A DNA stretch of 64,000 nt, from NCBI GenBank assembly GCA_028687755.1, contig JAQTZL010000007.1, positions 41,553 through 105,552 on the forward strand. The letters are read 5' to 3'. The position numbers were made by a program, and so were the translations under genes. Source of the stretch: Candidatus Nanopelagicales bacterium. Its GTDB lineage: Bacteria; Actinomycetota; Actinomycetes; S36-B12. Shown here piece by piece: positions 10,531-20,094 of this stretch. The stretch's first letter is position 1. Each line of letters starts with the position of its first letter. The notes under the pieces are model-generated. The model was not told the DNA's origin. It was given only the letters and a program-made list of their open reading frames with translations, and did not search any database.

Positions 10531-11756
10531 TACCTCACCTCTTTCGCAAACGTTGCTGCAACTTCAAGGGCCCGCACTCGTGCCCAAGCATCAGCAGATT
10601 CAACATCTTCAACGGTAACAACATCCCCTGACACCCACATCGATCCAGCTCGGTCATCGCCGCCCGCAATGTGTTCGTCGAGAACTTGCTCTACCGCTCG
10701 CACAATGGAAGTGAAGGCAATAGTGCGCTCCAAAAAGGCACCAACACATGCCTCGTCAGCTGCATTAAAGACCGCTGGTGCGGTTCCTCCTGACGTTCCT
10801 GCCTTGCGAGCGATGTCAACAGCTGGAAATGCCTGATTGTCGAGCGGGAAGAACTCCCAAGTCGTGGCCTTGCTCCAGTCACAGCTTGGAATCGCGTCTG
10901 CCACGCGATCGGGCCAAGCCATACCTAGAGCAATAGGTAGACGCATATCTGGCGGACTTGCTTGCGCCAAGGTCGAGCCATCATGGAACTCGACCATTGA
11001 ATGAACAATTGACTGAGGATGTACTACGACATCAATTGCATTGAAGGGAATATCAAAGAGCAAATGTGCCTCGATGAGTTCTAAGCCCTTATTCATCAAT
11101 GTAGCTGAGTTGATTGTGACCAATGGCCCCATAGTCCAAGTGGGGTGCTTCAGCGCTTGTTCTGGAGTAACGGCTGCTAATTGATCCTTTGACCATCCAC
11201 GGAAGGGCCCACCTGACGCGGTCAGCACCAATCGCTTCACTTCGTGTTTTTTACCGCCACGCAGGCATTGCGCAAGCGCTGAATGTTCTGAATCAACAGC
11301 AACGATTTGGTCAGGTGCCGCGATGGCGCGAACAAGATCGCCACCGATAATGAGCGACTCTTTGTTTGCTAACGCCAACGTGCGACCAGCCTTCAATGCC
11401 GACAAGGTTGGCGCAAGGCCAGCCGCACCCGCTAGGCCATTGAGAACGACATCAGATGGCCAGGCCGCCAACTGCTCTTGCGCGGCTGGGCCGGTCAACA
11501 CTGTCAGCGTTCGAAGTTTCTTACCTCGCTCTACGCAGGCTTGAGCAAATGCGGCCTGAAAATGTTCTTGGGAATTTGGATTGGTGAGAGCAACAACCTC
11601 AACATCAAACTGAGCTGCTTGCTTTGCGATCTGCTCAACCTCGCGCCCACTCGCGCCAAGGCCAACGATGCGGAATAGATCAGGATTACGGTCAGCGACG
11701 TCTAAGGCCTGGGTGCCGATGGACCCGGTGGAGCCCAGAATGACAATCGCGCGCAT
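10530..11756 (-). CDS. dxr: 1-deoxy-D-xylulose-5-phosphate reductoisomerase
   Basis: Catalyses the NADPH-dependent conversion of DXP to MEP, the committed step of the MEP pathway. The 408-residue protein shows the N-terminal NADPH-binding motif (GSTGSIGTQALDV, about 8-20), LANKESLIIGG, the metal/substrate site (VAVDSEHSALAQCL), the SGGPFRGW loop and HPTWTMG. The length is normal. It lies 21 bp downstream of the aldehyde dehydrogenase at 11778-13235 with no terminator visible between them, so it may be partly read through from the polyamine operon. An internal promoter is not obvious. Confidence 0.97.
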   Translation of the reverse strand: MRAIVILGSTGSIGTQALDVADRNPDLFRIVGLGASGREVEQIAKQAAQFDVEVVALTNPNSQEHFQAAFAQACVERGKKLRTLTVLTGPAAQEQLAAWPSDVVLNGLAGAAGLAPTLSALKAGRTLALANKESLIIGGDLVRAIAAPDQIVAVDSEHSALAQCLRGGKKHEVKRLVLTASGGPFRGWSKDQLAAVTPEQALKHPTWTMGPLVTINSATLMNKGLELIEAHLLFDIPFNAIDVVVHPQSIVHSMVEFHDGSTLAQASPPDMRLPIALGMAWPDRVADAIPSCDWSKATTWEFFPLDNQAFPAVDIARKAGTSGGTAPAVFNAADEACVGAFLERTIAFTSIVRAVEQVLDEHIAGGDDRAGSMWVSGDVVTVEDVESADAWARVRALEVAATFAKEVR

Positions 11757-11777
11757 GTGACCAGCGTACGACGAGCC

Positions 11778-13235
11778 CTAAAGTGCAAGATCAGTCAGCA
11801 CGAGAACACGCTCATAGGTCAGATCGTCCATCGCTGAACGGATGCCCTCTCGACCGACGCCTGAGTCTTTGACTCCCCCATAAGGCATTTGGTCTGCTCT
11901 ATAACTTGGAACATCACCGATGATGACGCCACCAACTTCGAGTTCCCTGTGGGCGCGAAACGCATCCTGAATATTGTGAGTGAAGATGCCCGTTTGCAGT
12001 CCAAAGCGAGAGGTATTGATGCGATTCATAGCATCATCGAGGCCGTCAATGATTTGTAGGACAACAACAGGACCAAAAACTTCCTCACTCACAACTTTGG
12101 CCGAAGAAGGAACATCAGCAAGCAACGTTGGTGCAATAACCGTTCCAGAACGAGTGCCTCCAGCCAGCACTGTTGCTCCAGATTCGACAGCTTCTTGAAT
12201 CCAACCTTCAACACGAATCGCCGCGGCTTCGTTGATCATCGGACCCACCACCGTGACTTCCTCCCATACCGAACCGACGGGAAGCGCATTGACTTTTTCA
12301 ATAAGCATCGCAACGAAACGGTCAGCAATCGAACGATCAACCATGACCTGCTGAACCGATACACAGGACTGCCCGGCTTGGTAGTAACCAAAGGTTGCGA
12401 CTCGGCTAGCAGCCCATTCCAGATCACCATCCGATGAATAATCACTGAGCACAACGGCCGCGGCATTACCGCCTAGCTCCAAGGTGACATGTTTACGTGG
12501 AACTGAATCTTGAATTGCGCGACCAACAACATCAGAGCCCGTAAATGAAATCACCGGAAGACGCGGATCTTGGACCAGCGCTGGCGCTTGTTCATTGTCA
12601 ACAGGCACAACTGACCACATGCCTTCAGGCAACTGCGTTTGAGACAGGAGTTCGCCGAGGAACAGAGCCCCCAGCGGTGTTGCCGGTGCCGGCTTGATCA
12701 CGATTGGCGCTCCCACAGCGATTGCTGGTGCAATTTTGTGCGCCACCAAATTGATTGGGAAGTTGAATGGCGAAATTCCCAAGACGGGCCCACGAGGAAA
12801 CCTTCGAATAATTGCCGCCCGCCCTAGGGCTGCCGGATCGGTATCAAGTCGTTGTAACTCTCCCCCAAAACGCCGTGCTTCTTCTGCGGCCCAACGAAAG
12901 GTGGATGCTGCTCGGTTCACCTCAGCTCGAGCCCACATCAATGGCTTACCGTTTTCAGCGGTGATGAGGTGCGCGGCTTCTTCAAGACGTGCCAAAAGTT
13001 GATTGCTGACATGCATTAATGCGGCAGCTCTCTGCGCTGCCGAGGTAGCTTGGGCAATCGAACGCGCATCCCAAGCAGCAGCTACCGCAATCTCGAGATC
13101 ATCTTTTGTTGGCACGAGATAGGTACCCACGACAGAACCGTCACCTGGGTGCCTTACTTCGGCAAGAGCACCCTGCGAGACTGCTGTGCCTGCAATCCAT
13201 GCAGGCCAAACGTTCAACTCAATATCGCCAGTCAT
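11778..13235 (-). CDS. NAD(P)-dependent aldehyde dehydrogenase
   Basis: A 485-residue ALDH-superfamily enzyme. Seen: the cofactor loop ISPFNFPINLVAHKIAPAIA followed by KPAPATP (about 155-185), the general base Glu in LELGG (about 255), the nucleophilic Cys in GQSCVSVQQV (about 290) and EEVFGPV (about 385). Its substrate is not evident. The stop of the preceding saccharopine-dehydrogenase-like gene overlaps its start by 4 bp (ATGA), so the two are made together and probably act on consecutive intermediates, with a semialdehyde from polyamine or lysine breakdown a plausible substrate. Only distantly similar to the second ALDH of the locus (18649-20094). Confidence 0.88.
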   Translation of the reverse strand: MTGDIELNVWPAWIAGTAVSQGALAEVRHPGDGSVVGTYLVPTKDDLEIAVAAAWDARSIAQATSAAQRAAALMHVSNQLLARLEEAAHLITAENGKPLMWARAEVNRAASTFRWAAEEARRFGGELQRLDTDPAALGRAAIIRRFPRGPVLGISPFNFPINLVAHKIAPAIAVGAPIVIKPAPATPLGALFLGELLSQTQLPEGMWSVVPVDNEQAPALVQDPRLPVISFTGSDVVGRAIQDSVPRKHVTLELGGNAAAVVLSDYSSDGDLEWAASRVATFGYYQAGQSCVSVQQVMVDRSIADRFVAMLIEKVNALPVGSVWEEVTVVGPMINEAAAIRVEGWIQEAVESGATVLAGGTRSGTVIAPTLLADVPSSAKVVSEEVFGPVVVLQIIDGLDDAMNRINTSRFGLQTGIFTHNIQDAFRAHRELEVGGVIIGDVPSYRADQMPYGGVKDSGVGREGIRSAMDDLTYERVLVLTDLAL

Positions 13236-14428
13236 GAGGTGGCTACCGTCTCTTCTCGATGCCCAAATTTCTGCCCATGTGCCGATTCCAATAATTCTAA
13301 GAACGGCACAGCATCAAAGGCTTCAGGGCCAAGTACTCCAGCGCCGTCCCAGATACCTGACGCCAGCAGCTCCAACGCGACCAGAGGATTCATGGCTGTT
13401 TGCCACACCACAGCCTGCACACCAAATTCCTGCATCGTCCAATCGTTATCGGCAACGTGATACAGATACACCTGACGGGGTTGTCCATCTTTACCAAGGC
13501 CGGTTACCCACGTGCCTGCACAGGTTTTTCCATGCATCAAGTGCCCAATGGTTGCAGGATCGGGTAAGACGGCGGCAACTACATCGCGCGGACTCACACT
13601 TACCCCTCGCACATTAACTGCTTGAGTGCTATCTAGACCAAGTGTGTGCAGAGTCTTGAGCACACCAATGAATTCATTCCCAAGTCCGTATTTAAAGGTG
13701 ACTTTCTTGCAATCGATCCATCGCGGAACCAGGACTACTTCCTCGTGCTCGACATTGACACATTCAACCGGTCCGATCCCCTCTGGAAAATCAAACATCT
13801 CACTTTCACTGAATGGCTCAGTGGTGTACCAACCGCGATCTCTCTCCCAGATGATCGGATCGTTTAAACACTCTTCGATCGTGGTCCAGATTGAAAAACT
13901 TGGTGCAAAGTCGTACCCATCTACCACCAGGTTTGCGCCGTCACGAACACCAATTTCATCGATCTCGCTGAAAAGGTGATCGGACGCATATCTGGCGAAT
14001 ACATCTGCCAGCCCAGGCTCTACGCCCATGCCGCACAACGCTAACTGGCCGCGGGATTGCCATTGCTCTGCTTGCGCAAATTGTTCATCGCCAAGTTTTA
14101 TTCCAGGTCGAGAAAGACTCATCGCCGTATCGATGTAGTTCGCACCCGTTGCGGCACAGGCATTAAAGATCGACATCACAAATCTTGGGTCGATTACATT
14201 CAGAACATGAGTGATGGAGTTTTCCCGGATCGCTGACTCAATTGCGGCGCCATCACTGGCATCCAAGGTAACCCCCGCAAATCGATCATCACCTACTCGC
14301 TCAATGAGTTCTGAGACACGAGTTGGTTCACAGTCAGCAACGACCCATGTTTCAAAAAAACCACGACGTTTTGCTATGAGCGCGGATGCAGTACCCACGC
14401 CTCCGGCTCCAATTGCCAGAACGCGCAT
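13232..14428 (-). CDS. Saccharopine dehydrogenase-like oxidoreductase
   Basis: A 398-residue NAD(P)-dependent enzyme with an N-terminal Rossmann fold (AIGAGGVGTASALIAKRRG, residues 5-23), the ITHVLNVIDPRF strand, GANYIDTAMS and GVEPGLADVFARYA, as in the saccharopine dehydrogenase / carboxynorspermidine dehydrogenase / homospermidine synthase superfamily. The context of polyamine transporter upstream and coupled aldehyde dehydrogenase downstream suggests either a polyamine-related C-N bond reaction or a saccharopine-type lysine step. I cannot choose between them from sequence. It lies 18 bp after potC. Complete, with no truncation. Confidence 0.82.
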   Translation of the reverse strand: MRVLAIGAGGVGTASALIAKRRGFFETWVVADCEPTRVSELIERVGDDRFAGVTLDASDGAAIESAIRENSITHVLNVIDPRFVMSIFNACAATGANYIDTAMSLSRPGIKLGDEQFAQAEQWQSRGQLALCGMGVEPGLADVFARYASDHLFSEIDEIGVRDGANLVVDGYDFAPSFSIWTTIEECLNDPIIWERDRGWYTTEPFSESEMFDFPEGIGPVECVNVEHEEVVLVPRWIDCKKVTFKYGLGNEFIGVLKTLHTLGLDSTQAVNVRGVSVSPRDVVAAVLPDPATIGHLMHGKTCAGTWVTGLGKDGQPRQVYLYHVADNDWTMQEFGVQAVVWQTAMNPLVALELLASGIWDGAGVLGPEAFDAVPFLELLESAHGQKFGHREETVATS

Positions 14429-14446
14429 GGATCCCTTCCTTCCCTA

Positions 14447-15244
14447 TTAGCGGATCGTGAGTGCTTTGCGCTTGCGCCAAGCAATCAACTGAGCGGTCAG
14501 CACTATCAGCAATGCCGCTATGAAGACAATCGATGCGAGCGCATTGACCTGTGGTGGGATTCCACGTTGCGCTGCACCCCAGATATAGATAGGGAACGTA
14601 ACTAAGGTTCCCGCATTGAAGAAACTGATAATGAAATCATCGAATGAAAGCGAAAACCCGAGTAGCGCTGCTCCCAGAATTCCTGGCAAAACAAGTGGAA
14701 AAGTTACATATCTAAAAGTCGCTGAGGGCGAGGCATAGAGATCACGCGCAGCTTCCTCGAGTCGAGGATCCATCCCCTGTAAACGTGCTTTCACTGCAAC
14801 CACAACGAATGAAATGATGAACATGATGTGAGCGATCATCACCGTTAGCGAACCAAGCGGAAAACTTAGATTCAAAAACAGCGCCAGCAAACTCGAACCC
14901 ATAACAATTTCAGGTGTAGCCATCGGCATGAAAATCAACAGGTTCGTTGATGACCGACCTTTGAATCGGTATCGAACCAACGCGAAGGCAATCATCGTCC
15001 CTAAGACCGTGGCGAACAGCGTGGAGATCAAGCCGATTTCAATACTGGTCACAAACGAGGAACAGACGCCCGGTACGCCACAAATTTGGGTCCACGCATC
15101 GAGGGAAAATTCATTCCAAGACAGATTGAACTTGCTCGAAGGATTATTGAAACTAAATGCAATAACCACAGCGATCGGCAGAAATAAGTACAACAACACC
15201 ATTATGGCGATTGCGCCAATGACATGTTCGCGAATCCAACGCAT
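14447..15244 (-). CDS. potC: Spermidine/putrescine ABC transporter permease PotC
   Basis: A 265-residue inner-membrane permease with about six hydrophobic helices (the first at residues 8-31). The binding-protein-dependent transport EAA loop lies near residue 165-185 (EEAARDLYASPSATFRYVTFPLVLPGI). The FSFDD motif (LLGFSLSFDDFIISFF, about 200-215) is characteristic of PotC-type permeases. The start overlaps the potB stop (TAATG). It pairs with PotB to form the channel driven by PotA. Confidence 0.93.
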   Translation of the reverse strand: MRWIREHVIGAIAIMVLLYLFLPIAVVIAFSFNNPSSKFNLSWNEFSLDAWTQICGVPGVCSSFVTSIEIGLISTLFATVLGTMIAFALVRYRFKGRSSTNLLIFMPMATPEIVMGSSLLALFLNLSFPLGSLTVMIAHIMFIISFVVVAVKARLQGMDPRLEEAARDLYASPSATFRYVTFPLVLPGILGAALLGFSLSFDDFIISFFNAGTLVTFPIYIWGAAQRGIPPQVNALASIVFIAALLIVLTAQLIAWRKRKALTIR

Positions 15245-16140
15245 TAGACGAGGTCCTCCGTTCCAGACCTACGGATATATGTGAGGACGAGAATCAAAAT
15301 CGCAGCCATGAGCGAGAATGAAAGAGCGCTGGCCGTTGGGTAATCGCGAAACTCGATGAAATTCGTTTGGATTACGTTGCCGATCATCTTGTCTTTGGTT
15401 GAACCTAAGAGTTCGGCATTAATGAAATCCCCGGCTGCTGGAATAAAGGTCAGCAACGTTCCTGCGACAACACCTGGCATAGAAAGAGGCCAAGTAACTT
15501 TCCGAAATACTTGCTGAGGGGAACCATAAAGATCATTACCAGCTTCAATGAGGCGGTAATCAATTTTGTCGAGCGACGCATACAGCGGCAACACCATGAA
15601 TGGCAGGAAGTTGTAGGTCAGACCTGCAACAACCGCTATACCGGTGTTCAAAATACGACCATCGGGCAATAGATGCGCAGCGTTCAACGCTGACGTCACT
15701 GGGCCATCATCGGCGAGAATAGTTTTCCACGCGTAGGTACGAAGCAAAAAAGAGGCGAATGACGGCGCAACGACCAGAACCAACATCAGCGAACGCCAGT
15801 TGCCTGCCTTAAAAGCGATGAAATACGCCAGCGGGTAGGCAATGACAAGCGCCAATGCCGTAGCTAATCCCGCATACACGAATGAGCGAACAAACTGTGG
15901 CCAATACTCAGCTAACGCATCGGTGTAGTTACTGATCTGAAAGCCAGGTACATACGTGCCAGGACGTCGAGTGGATTCTGTTTGAAGACTAGTCATGAAC
16001 AGCGTGACAAGTGGAATGACGAAGAAGATCGCAAGCCATGCCAAACCAGGGATCAATAAGAAATACGCGATCCTCGAACGTTTTTTTGAACCTTCAGTAG
16101 CAGTTGATGCCACCGATGCAGTGGGTGCGAAAGGAGCCAT
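15244..16140 (-). CDS. potB: Spermidine/putrescine ABC transporter permease PotB
   Basis: A 298-residue permease. A Thr/Ser-rich cytoplasmic N-terminus of about 22 residues precedes the first membrane helix (about 24-48), and an extracytoplasmic loop (TSLQTESTRRPGTYV) follows. The EAA loop (IEAGNDLYGSPQQVFRKVTWPLSMPGV) lies near 198-225, ahead of the PotB-type signature GDFINAELLGS. The order D-A-B-C in the transcript and 3-bp spacing from potA support a complete polyamine importer. Confidence 0.93.
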   Translation of the reverse strand: MAPFAPTASVASTATEGSKKRSRIAYFLLIPGLAWLAIFFVIPLVTLFMTSLQTESTRRPGTYVPGFQISNYTDALAEYWPQFVRSFVYAGLATALALVIAYPLAYFIAFKAGNWRSLMLVLVVAPSFASFLLRTYAWKTILADDGPVTSALNAAHLLPDGRILNTGIAVVAGLTYNFLPFMVLPLYASLDKIDYRLIEAGNDLYGSPQQVFRKVTWPLSMPGVVAGTLLTFIPAAGDFINAELLGSTKDKMIGNVIQTNFIEFRDYPTASALSFSLMAAILILVLTYIRRSGTEDLV

Positions 16141-16143
16141 AAC

Positions 16144-17307
16144 TTAGGCCTCCGTATCACTCTCGAGTTCCAACACTGCACGATCTAAACCAGCATGGAT
16201 TCCCTCAGCTGGATCCAGCCCAAAGGTATGGTCAGGGGCCCATCCCAAGACAACAGGATCACCCAATTCACATCTGTCTCCGACTATCGAGTTCTGCTCG
16301 AAAGCAATGATCGATTGACCCCAAGGCGTTTCGACCAAGTACTGGGTTGATACACCCGTGTATGAAACATCTGTGACTGTGCCGTAAATCCGATTGTGGG
16401 TTGACGGGAGTTTGGTTTCATCATGAGCATCGAGCACGGTGATCTTTTCCGGACGAACTCCCACGACAACTGACTGCCCAGGCGCAACATTGCGTTGGCT
16501 TGGCATCTTAAAACTCAAACCGAACGCCCCGACTTCCACGACATCGCCTGAAGTTGCGAGAGTTCCTTGAATCAAATTGGACTGCCCAAGGAAATTCGCC
16601 ACAAAGATTGTGCGAGGCATCTCATAAACATCAGCGGGGTGTCCCATTTGTTCAATGCGCCCGGCATTCATGACTGCAACAGTGTCAGCCATGGTCATGG
16701 CTTCTTCTTGATCATGTGTCACATGGACAAAGGTCGTTCCGACTTCAGATTGAATTCGCTTCAACTCAATTTGCATTTGGCGACGCAGTTTGAGATCAAG
16801 TGCCCCCAATGGCTCATCAAGGAGCAACACATCAGGTTGATTGATTAAGGCCCGAGCAACCGCGACTCGCTGCTGCTGACCTCCGGAGAGTTGACTTGGC
16901 TTACGCCGAGCTAATGCAGTGAGTTCAACGAGATCCAGCATGGAATTGACCTGCGAGTCGACATCTTTTATTCCTCGACGCCTTAATCCAAAAGCGACAT
17001 TCTCAAAAATATCAAGGTGTGGAAAGAGCGCATACGACTGAAAGACCGTGTTCACTGGGCGCTGGAAAGCTCGAAGTTCAGTTACATCTTGATCGCCAAT
17101 GAACACTTGACCTGATGTGGGATCTTCCAGACCAGCAACCATGCGCAATGTGGTGGTTTTGCCACATCCCGAGGCACCGAGAAGCGCAAAGAACGACCCT
17201 GCCCCAATGGTGATACTGAGGTCGTCTACGGCTGTGCTCGCACCAAATTGCTTCGTGAGATTGACTAGGCGCAGATCCTCAACTGCACGACCGACCCCTT
17301 CGGGCAT
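16144..17307 (-). CDS. potA: Spermidine/putrescine ABC transporter ATP-binding protein PotA
   Basis: A 387-residue ATPase that powers the importer. Visible are Walker A (GASGCGKTT, about 40-48), the Q loop (VFQSYALFPH), the ABC signature LSGGQQQRVAVARAL (about 135-150), Walker B (VLLLDEPLGALD) and the switch His (THDQEEA). A C-terminal TOBE domain (about 245-370; VVGVRPEKITVL) is typical of PotA-type subunits. It lies 2 bp downstream of potD. The length agrees with the family. Confidence 0.95.
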   Translation of the reverse strand: MPEGVGRAVEDLRLVNLTKQFGASTAVDDLSITIGAGSFFALLGASGCGKTTTLRMVAGLEDPTSGQVFIGDQDVTELRAFQRPVNTVFQSYALFPHLDIFENVAFGLRRRGIKDVDSQVNSMLDLVELTALARRKPSQLSGGQQQRVAVARALINQPDVLLLDEPLGALDLKLRRQMQIELKRIQSEVGTTFVHVTHDQEEAMTMADTVAVMNAGRIEQMGHPADVYEMPRTIFVANFLGQSNLIQGTLATSGDVVEVGAFGLSFKMPSQRNVAPGQSVVVGVRPEKITVLDAHDETKLPSTHNRIYGTVTDVSYTGVSTQYLVETPWGQSIIAFEQNSIVGDRCELGDPVVLGWAPDHTFGLDPAEGIHAGLDRAVLELESDTEA

Positions 17308-17309
17308 TG

Positions 17310-18530
17310 CTAGTTACCAATCGCCTTCTGGAAGGCGCGTTGATACTTCACATCTTGCTCAGGTGTGAGAGTCATGAATACATATGACTTGTTAAGCGTT
17401 TCAGCACTCGGGAAGATCCACTGGTTGTCAACCAATGAAGGATCAACCTTTTGCATGGCTTCTTGCGCACCCTTAACAGGTGAGATGTACTGCACGAACG
17501 CTGAAATCTTGGCCGCTACTTCTGGGTCGTAGTAGTAGTTCATCAATTTTTCTGCGTTCTTTTTATGCGTGACCAATGGTGGGATCAGCATGTTGTCGGT
17601 CCAAAGGGTGCCGCCTGTCTCAGGCATGGCAATGCCAAAGTTCTTTCCAAGTTGAATGACGTCACCCGACCACCCAATAACAGCCACGACATTGCCACTT
17701 TCCATGTCACTCATGTAGCTATTGCCTTCGACACTTCGGATCTGCCCGTTATCGATTTGGGTTCGCAGAGCATCAATGGCTTGCATGAATTGATCTTCAG
17801 TGAAGTTTGAGGGGTCATTGCCCTGCCAAGCCATGATGATTCCCATGGTGTCGCGCATTTCCGACAACACCGTTACTCGACCCTTGAGCTTTGGATTGAA
17901 GAGTTGATCAACGGAAGTCAGTGTGTCTGTGCCAATAAGTTCTTTGAGCTTTGCCTTATTCCAACCAAACAGGCCAAAACCTGACTGCCAAGGAAGTGAG
18001 TACTCGCGACCCGGATCGAAGGCAACATTCTGCAATTTATCGATGACATTTGCTGACGCATTTGGCATAGATGCCTTGTCTAACTTTTGCGCATAGCCGC
18101 TCTCAATCCACAACGCAGCCATCCAGTCCGTCAACACCACGATGTCACGGTCAATGGCTTGACCCTGTTCGAGTTGAGTGCGCACCTTGGCGTAGAACTC
18201 ATTGTTGTCGTTGATGTCTTCGTTATAGGTAGCAGTAATGCCTGTCTGTTTCACGAATGCATCCAGAGATGGACGTGCACCAGTCTTCTCGTCGGAATCC
18301 ATGTATCCAGGCCAGTTTGACCAAACAACAGTTTTGTCTGAATCTGATAAATCCGCTGCAGACGGAGCCGCTGACGCGGTTGTCGATTCTGAATCCGCGC
18401 CTGCACCGCAAGCTGTCGCAACAGCTGCGACACCAGTGATACCTGCTGCCTGCAAAATACGGCGACGGGAAAGGGATGAACGCATCATTCCGGCGATCTC
18501 GCGAGCGACCGAATCACGATTCTCGGACAA
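17310..18530 (-). CDS. potD: Polyamine ABC transporter substrate-binding lipoprotein PotD
   Basis: Extracytoplasmic binding protein for spermidine/putrescine-type ligands. I choose the TTG start at 18530 because AGGAGG lies exactly 6 bp upstream; a longer ATG frame from 18584 has no such site. The 406-residue product has a twin-arginine motif (SRRRIL, RR at 22-23), a hydrophobic stretch and a lipobox (ATAC, Cys41), indicating a Tat-exported lipoprotein. The PotD fold is visible: VVWSNWPGYMD near residue 67, DIVVLTDWMAALW, GYSLPWQSGFGLFGWN-like region and AVIGWSGDVIQL. Binding specificity within the polyamine group cannot be told. Confidence 0.92.
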   Translation of the reverse strand: MSENRDSVAREIAGMMRSSLSRRRILQAAGITGVAAVATACGAGADSESTTASAAPSAADLSDSDKTVVWSNWPGYMDSDEKTGARPSLDAFVKQTGITATYNEDINDNNEFYAKVRTQLEQGQAIDRDIVVLTDWMAALWIESGYAQKLDKASMPNASANVIDKLQNVAFDPGREYSLPWQSGFGLFGWNKAKLKELIGTDTLTSVDQLFNPKLKGRVTVLSEMRDTMGIIMAWQGNDPSNFTEDQFMQAIDALRTQIDNGQIRSVEGNSYMSDMESGNVVAVIGWSGDVIQLGKNFGIAMPETGGTLWTDNMLIPPLVTHKKNAEKLMNYYYDPEVAAKISAFVQYISPVKGAQEAMQKVDPSLVDNQWIFPSAETLNKSYVFMTLTPEQDVKYQRAFQKAIGN

Positions 18531-18648
18531 CTGACTCCTCCTGTGGGTGAAGTGTTCCAACAGTGGGCGGACGGTGAAGCCCATAACCTACTGCCACGAG
18601 GTTACACATGTGTTCCGACCTGCCCCGAAATCCTGAGAGGGTCACGCC
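18531..18648 (-). promoter_or_regulatory. potD upstream region with a 10-bp palindrome
   Basis: The 118-bp gap between the upstream aldehyde dehydrogenase and potD contains the perfect palindrome ACACATGTGT at 18604-18613. Just beside it is a short inverted repeat AACCT/AGGTT (18585-18589 and 18599-18603). These could be an operator or a weak internal signal that adjusts transporter expression relative to the enzyme gene. No convincing -10/-35 pair and no U-tract terminator is seen. The AGGAGG at 18537-18542 is the potD ribosome binding site. Confidence 0.3.
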
Positions 18649-20094
18649 CTATCCCTCCAGGCTTGCCATCACATGCTTGATCCGGGTGTAGTCCTCAAAC
18701 CCGTACATCGATAGGTCCTTGCCATAACCGGAGTGCTTAAAGCCGCCATGAGGCATTTCGGCCACGATTGGGATATGGGTATTGATCCAGACCGCGCCGG
18801 CATCGATGTACTTACTCATGCGCAGAGCGCGGGCCACATTGGAGGTCCAGACGCTTGCTGCCAGGCCGTACTCCACGTCGTTGGCCTTGTGAAGTGCATC
18901 TGCTTCGTCTGAGAAGCGCTGGATGGTGACTACGGGGCCAAAAATCTCCTGTTGAATCATTTCATCTGTTTGTTCGAGGTTCGCTACGACGGTTGGCTCT
19001 ATAAAGAAGCCTTGCTTCCCTTGCCGTACTCCACCCGCCACAATTTCCGCATGTTTGGGCGCACGCTCTAAGAAGCCAAGTACGCGATCCATTTGCGCAG
19101 AGTTATTCACAGGAGGAACAAACCCCTCCCCCTGGGGTCCGCCAATAAATGTTGTCTGAGTGCTTCGCGCCTGCAGCGCCATGGCAGCAACAAATTCGTC
19201 GTAGACTTTGTCACTGACCAACATGCGCGTAGCCGCCGTGCAATCTTGACCGGCATTGAAATACCCAGCTACAGCAAGCCACTCAACAGCTGCAGAGATA
19301 TCGGCATCTTCGAACACCACCACCGGAGCCTTGCCGCCAAGCTCTAAATGACTGCGCTTAACGTTGCGGGCTGCTGACTCAGCAACGTTCATTCCTGCAC
19401 GCACGGAACCAGTGATCGAGACCATGCTTGGTGTTGGGTGTTCCACGAGAGCACGCCCAGTCTCCCGATTGCCACAGACAACGTTGAACACACCAGGAGG
19501 CAAGGCTCCTGACTCAGCGATGAGTTCGGCCATACGAATGGTGGTGACGGGTGTGGTATCGCTTGGCTTGAGCACCACGGTATTTCCCGCTGCAATTGCG
19601 GGAGCAAATTTCCATACCGCCATCATCATCGGGTAATTCCAAGGCGTGACTTGACCAATCACACCTACGGGTTCGCGACGGATAAACGACGTGAATCCCT
19701 GCATGTATTCACCGGCAGATTTGCCCTCGAGCATTCGCGCTGCGCCTGCAAAAAAGCGGATCTGATCAAGCATCGGCGGAATTTCTTCTGTTGCTGTAAC
19801 CGCGATTGGCTTACCAGTGTTTTCACTTTCTAGAGCGTTGAGTTCCTCGGCATGTGCTTCCAGCACATCGGCAATCTTGAGTAACGCTGCTTGTCGAGCA
19901 CTGGGAGTGACATCACGCCATCCCACAAATGCTTCACTAGCGGCCTGATACGCCCGATCAATATCAGCCGCACTTGATACCGGAGCAAGCGCAAACACTT
20001 CACCGGTGGTGGGATTGACGAGTTCAGTGACCTCAGATGATGAGGCCTCGACTGTTTCGCCATTGATCACATTGCGCAATACCCGCTGAGTCAT
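18649..20094 (-). CDS. Aldehyde dehydrogenase, gamma-aminobutyraldehyde-type
   Basis: A 481-residue ALDH-superfamily protein. The active-site Glu (LELGGKAPVVVFEDADI, about 255) and Cys (FNAGQDCTAATR, about 288) are present, with the NAD-binding loop TPWNYPMMMAVWKFAPAIA (about 150-168) and EIFGPVVT. The DCTAATR variant and overall pattern match gamma-aminobutyraldehyde/betaine-aldehyde-type dehydrogenases. Position as first gene of the pot operon, divergent from an aminotransferase, fits oxidation of the aminoaldehyde made by polyamine transamination (for example 4-aminobutanal to GABA). The substrate is inferred from context. Confidence 0.88.
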   Translation of the reverse strand: MTQRVLRNVINGETVEASSSEVTELVNPTTGEVFALAPVSSAADIDRAYQAASEAFVGWRDVTPSARQAALLKIADVLEAHAEELNALESENTGKPIAVTATEEIPPMLDQIRFFAGAARMLEGKSAGEYMQGFTSFIRREPVGVIGQVTPWNYPMMMAVWKFAPAIAAGNTVVLKPSDTTPVTTIRMAELIAESGALPPGVFNVVCGNRETGRALVEHPTPSMVSITGSVRAGMNVAESAARNVKRSHLELGGKAPVVVFEDADISAAVEWLAVAGYFNAGQDCTAATRMLVSDKVYDEFVAAMALQARSTQTTFIGGPQGEGFVPPVNNSAQMDRVLGFLERAPKHAEIVAGGVRQGKQGFFIEPTVVANLEQTDEMIQQEIFGPVVTIQRFSDEADALHKANDVEYGLAASVWTSNVARALRMSKYIDAGAVWINTHIPIVAEMPHGGFKHSGYGKDLSMYGFEDYTRIKHVMASLEG

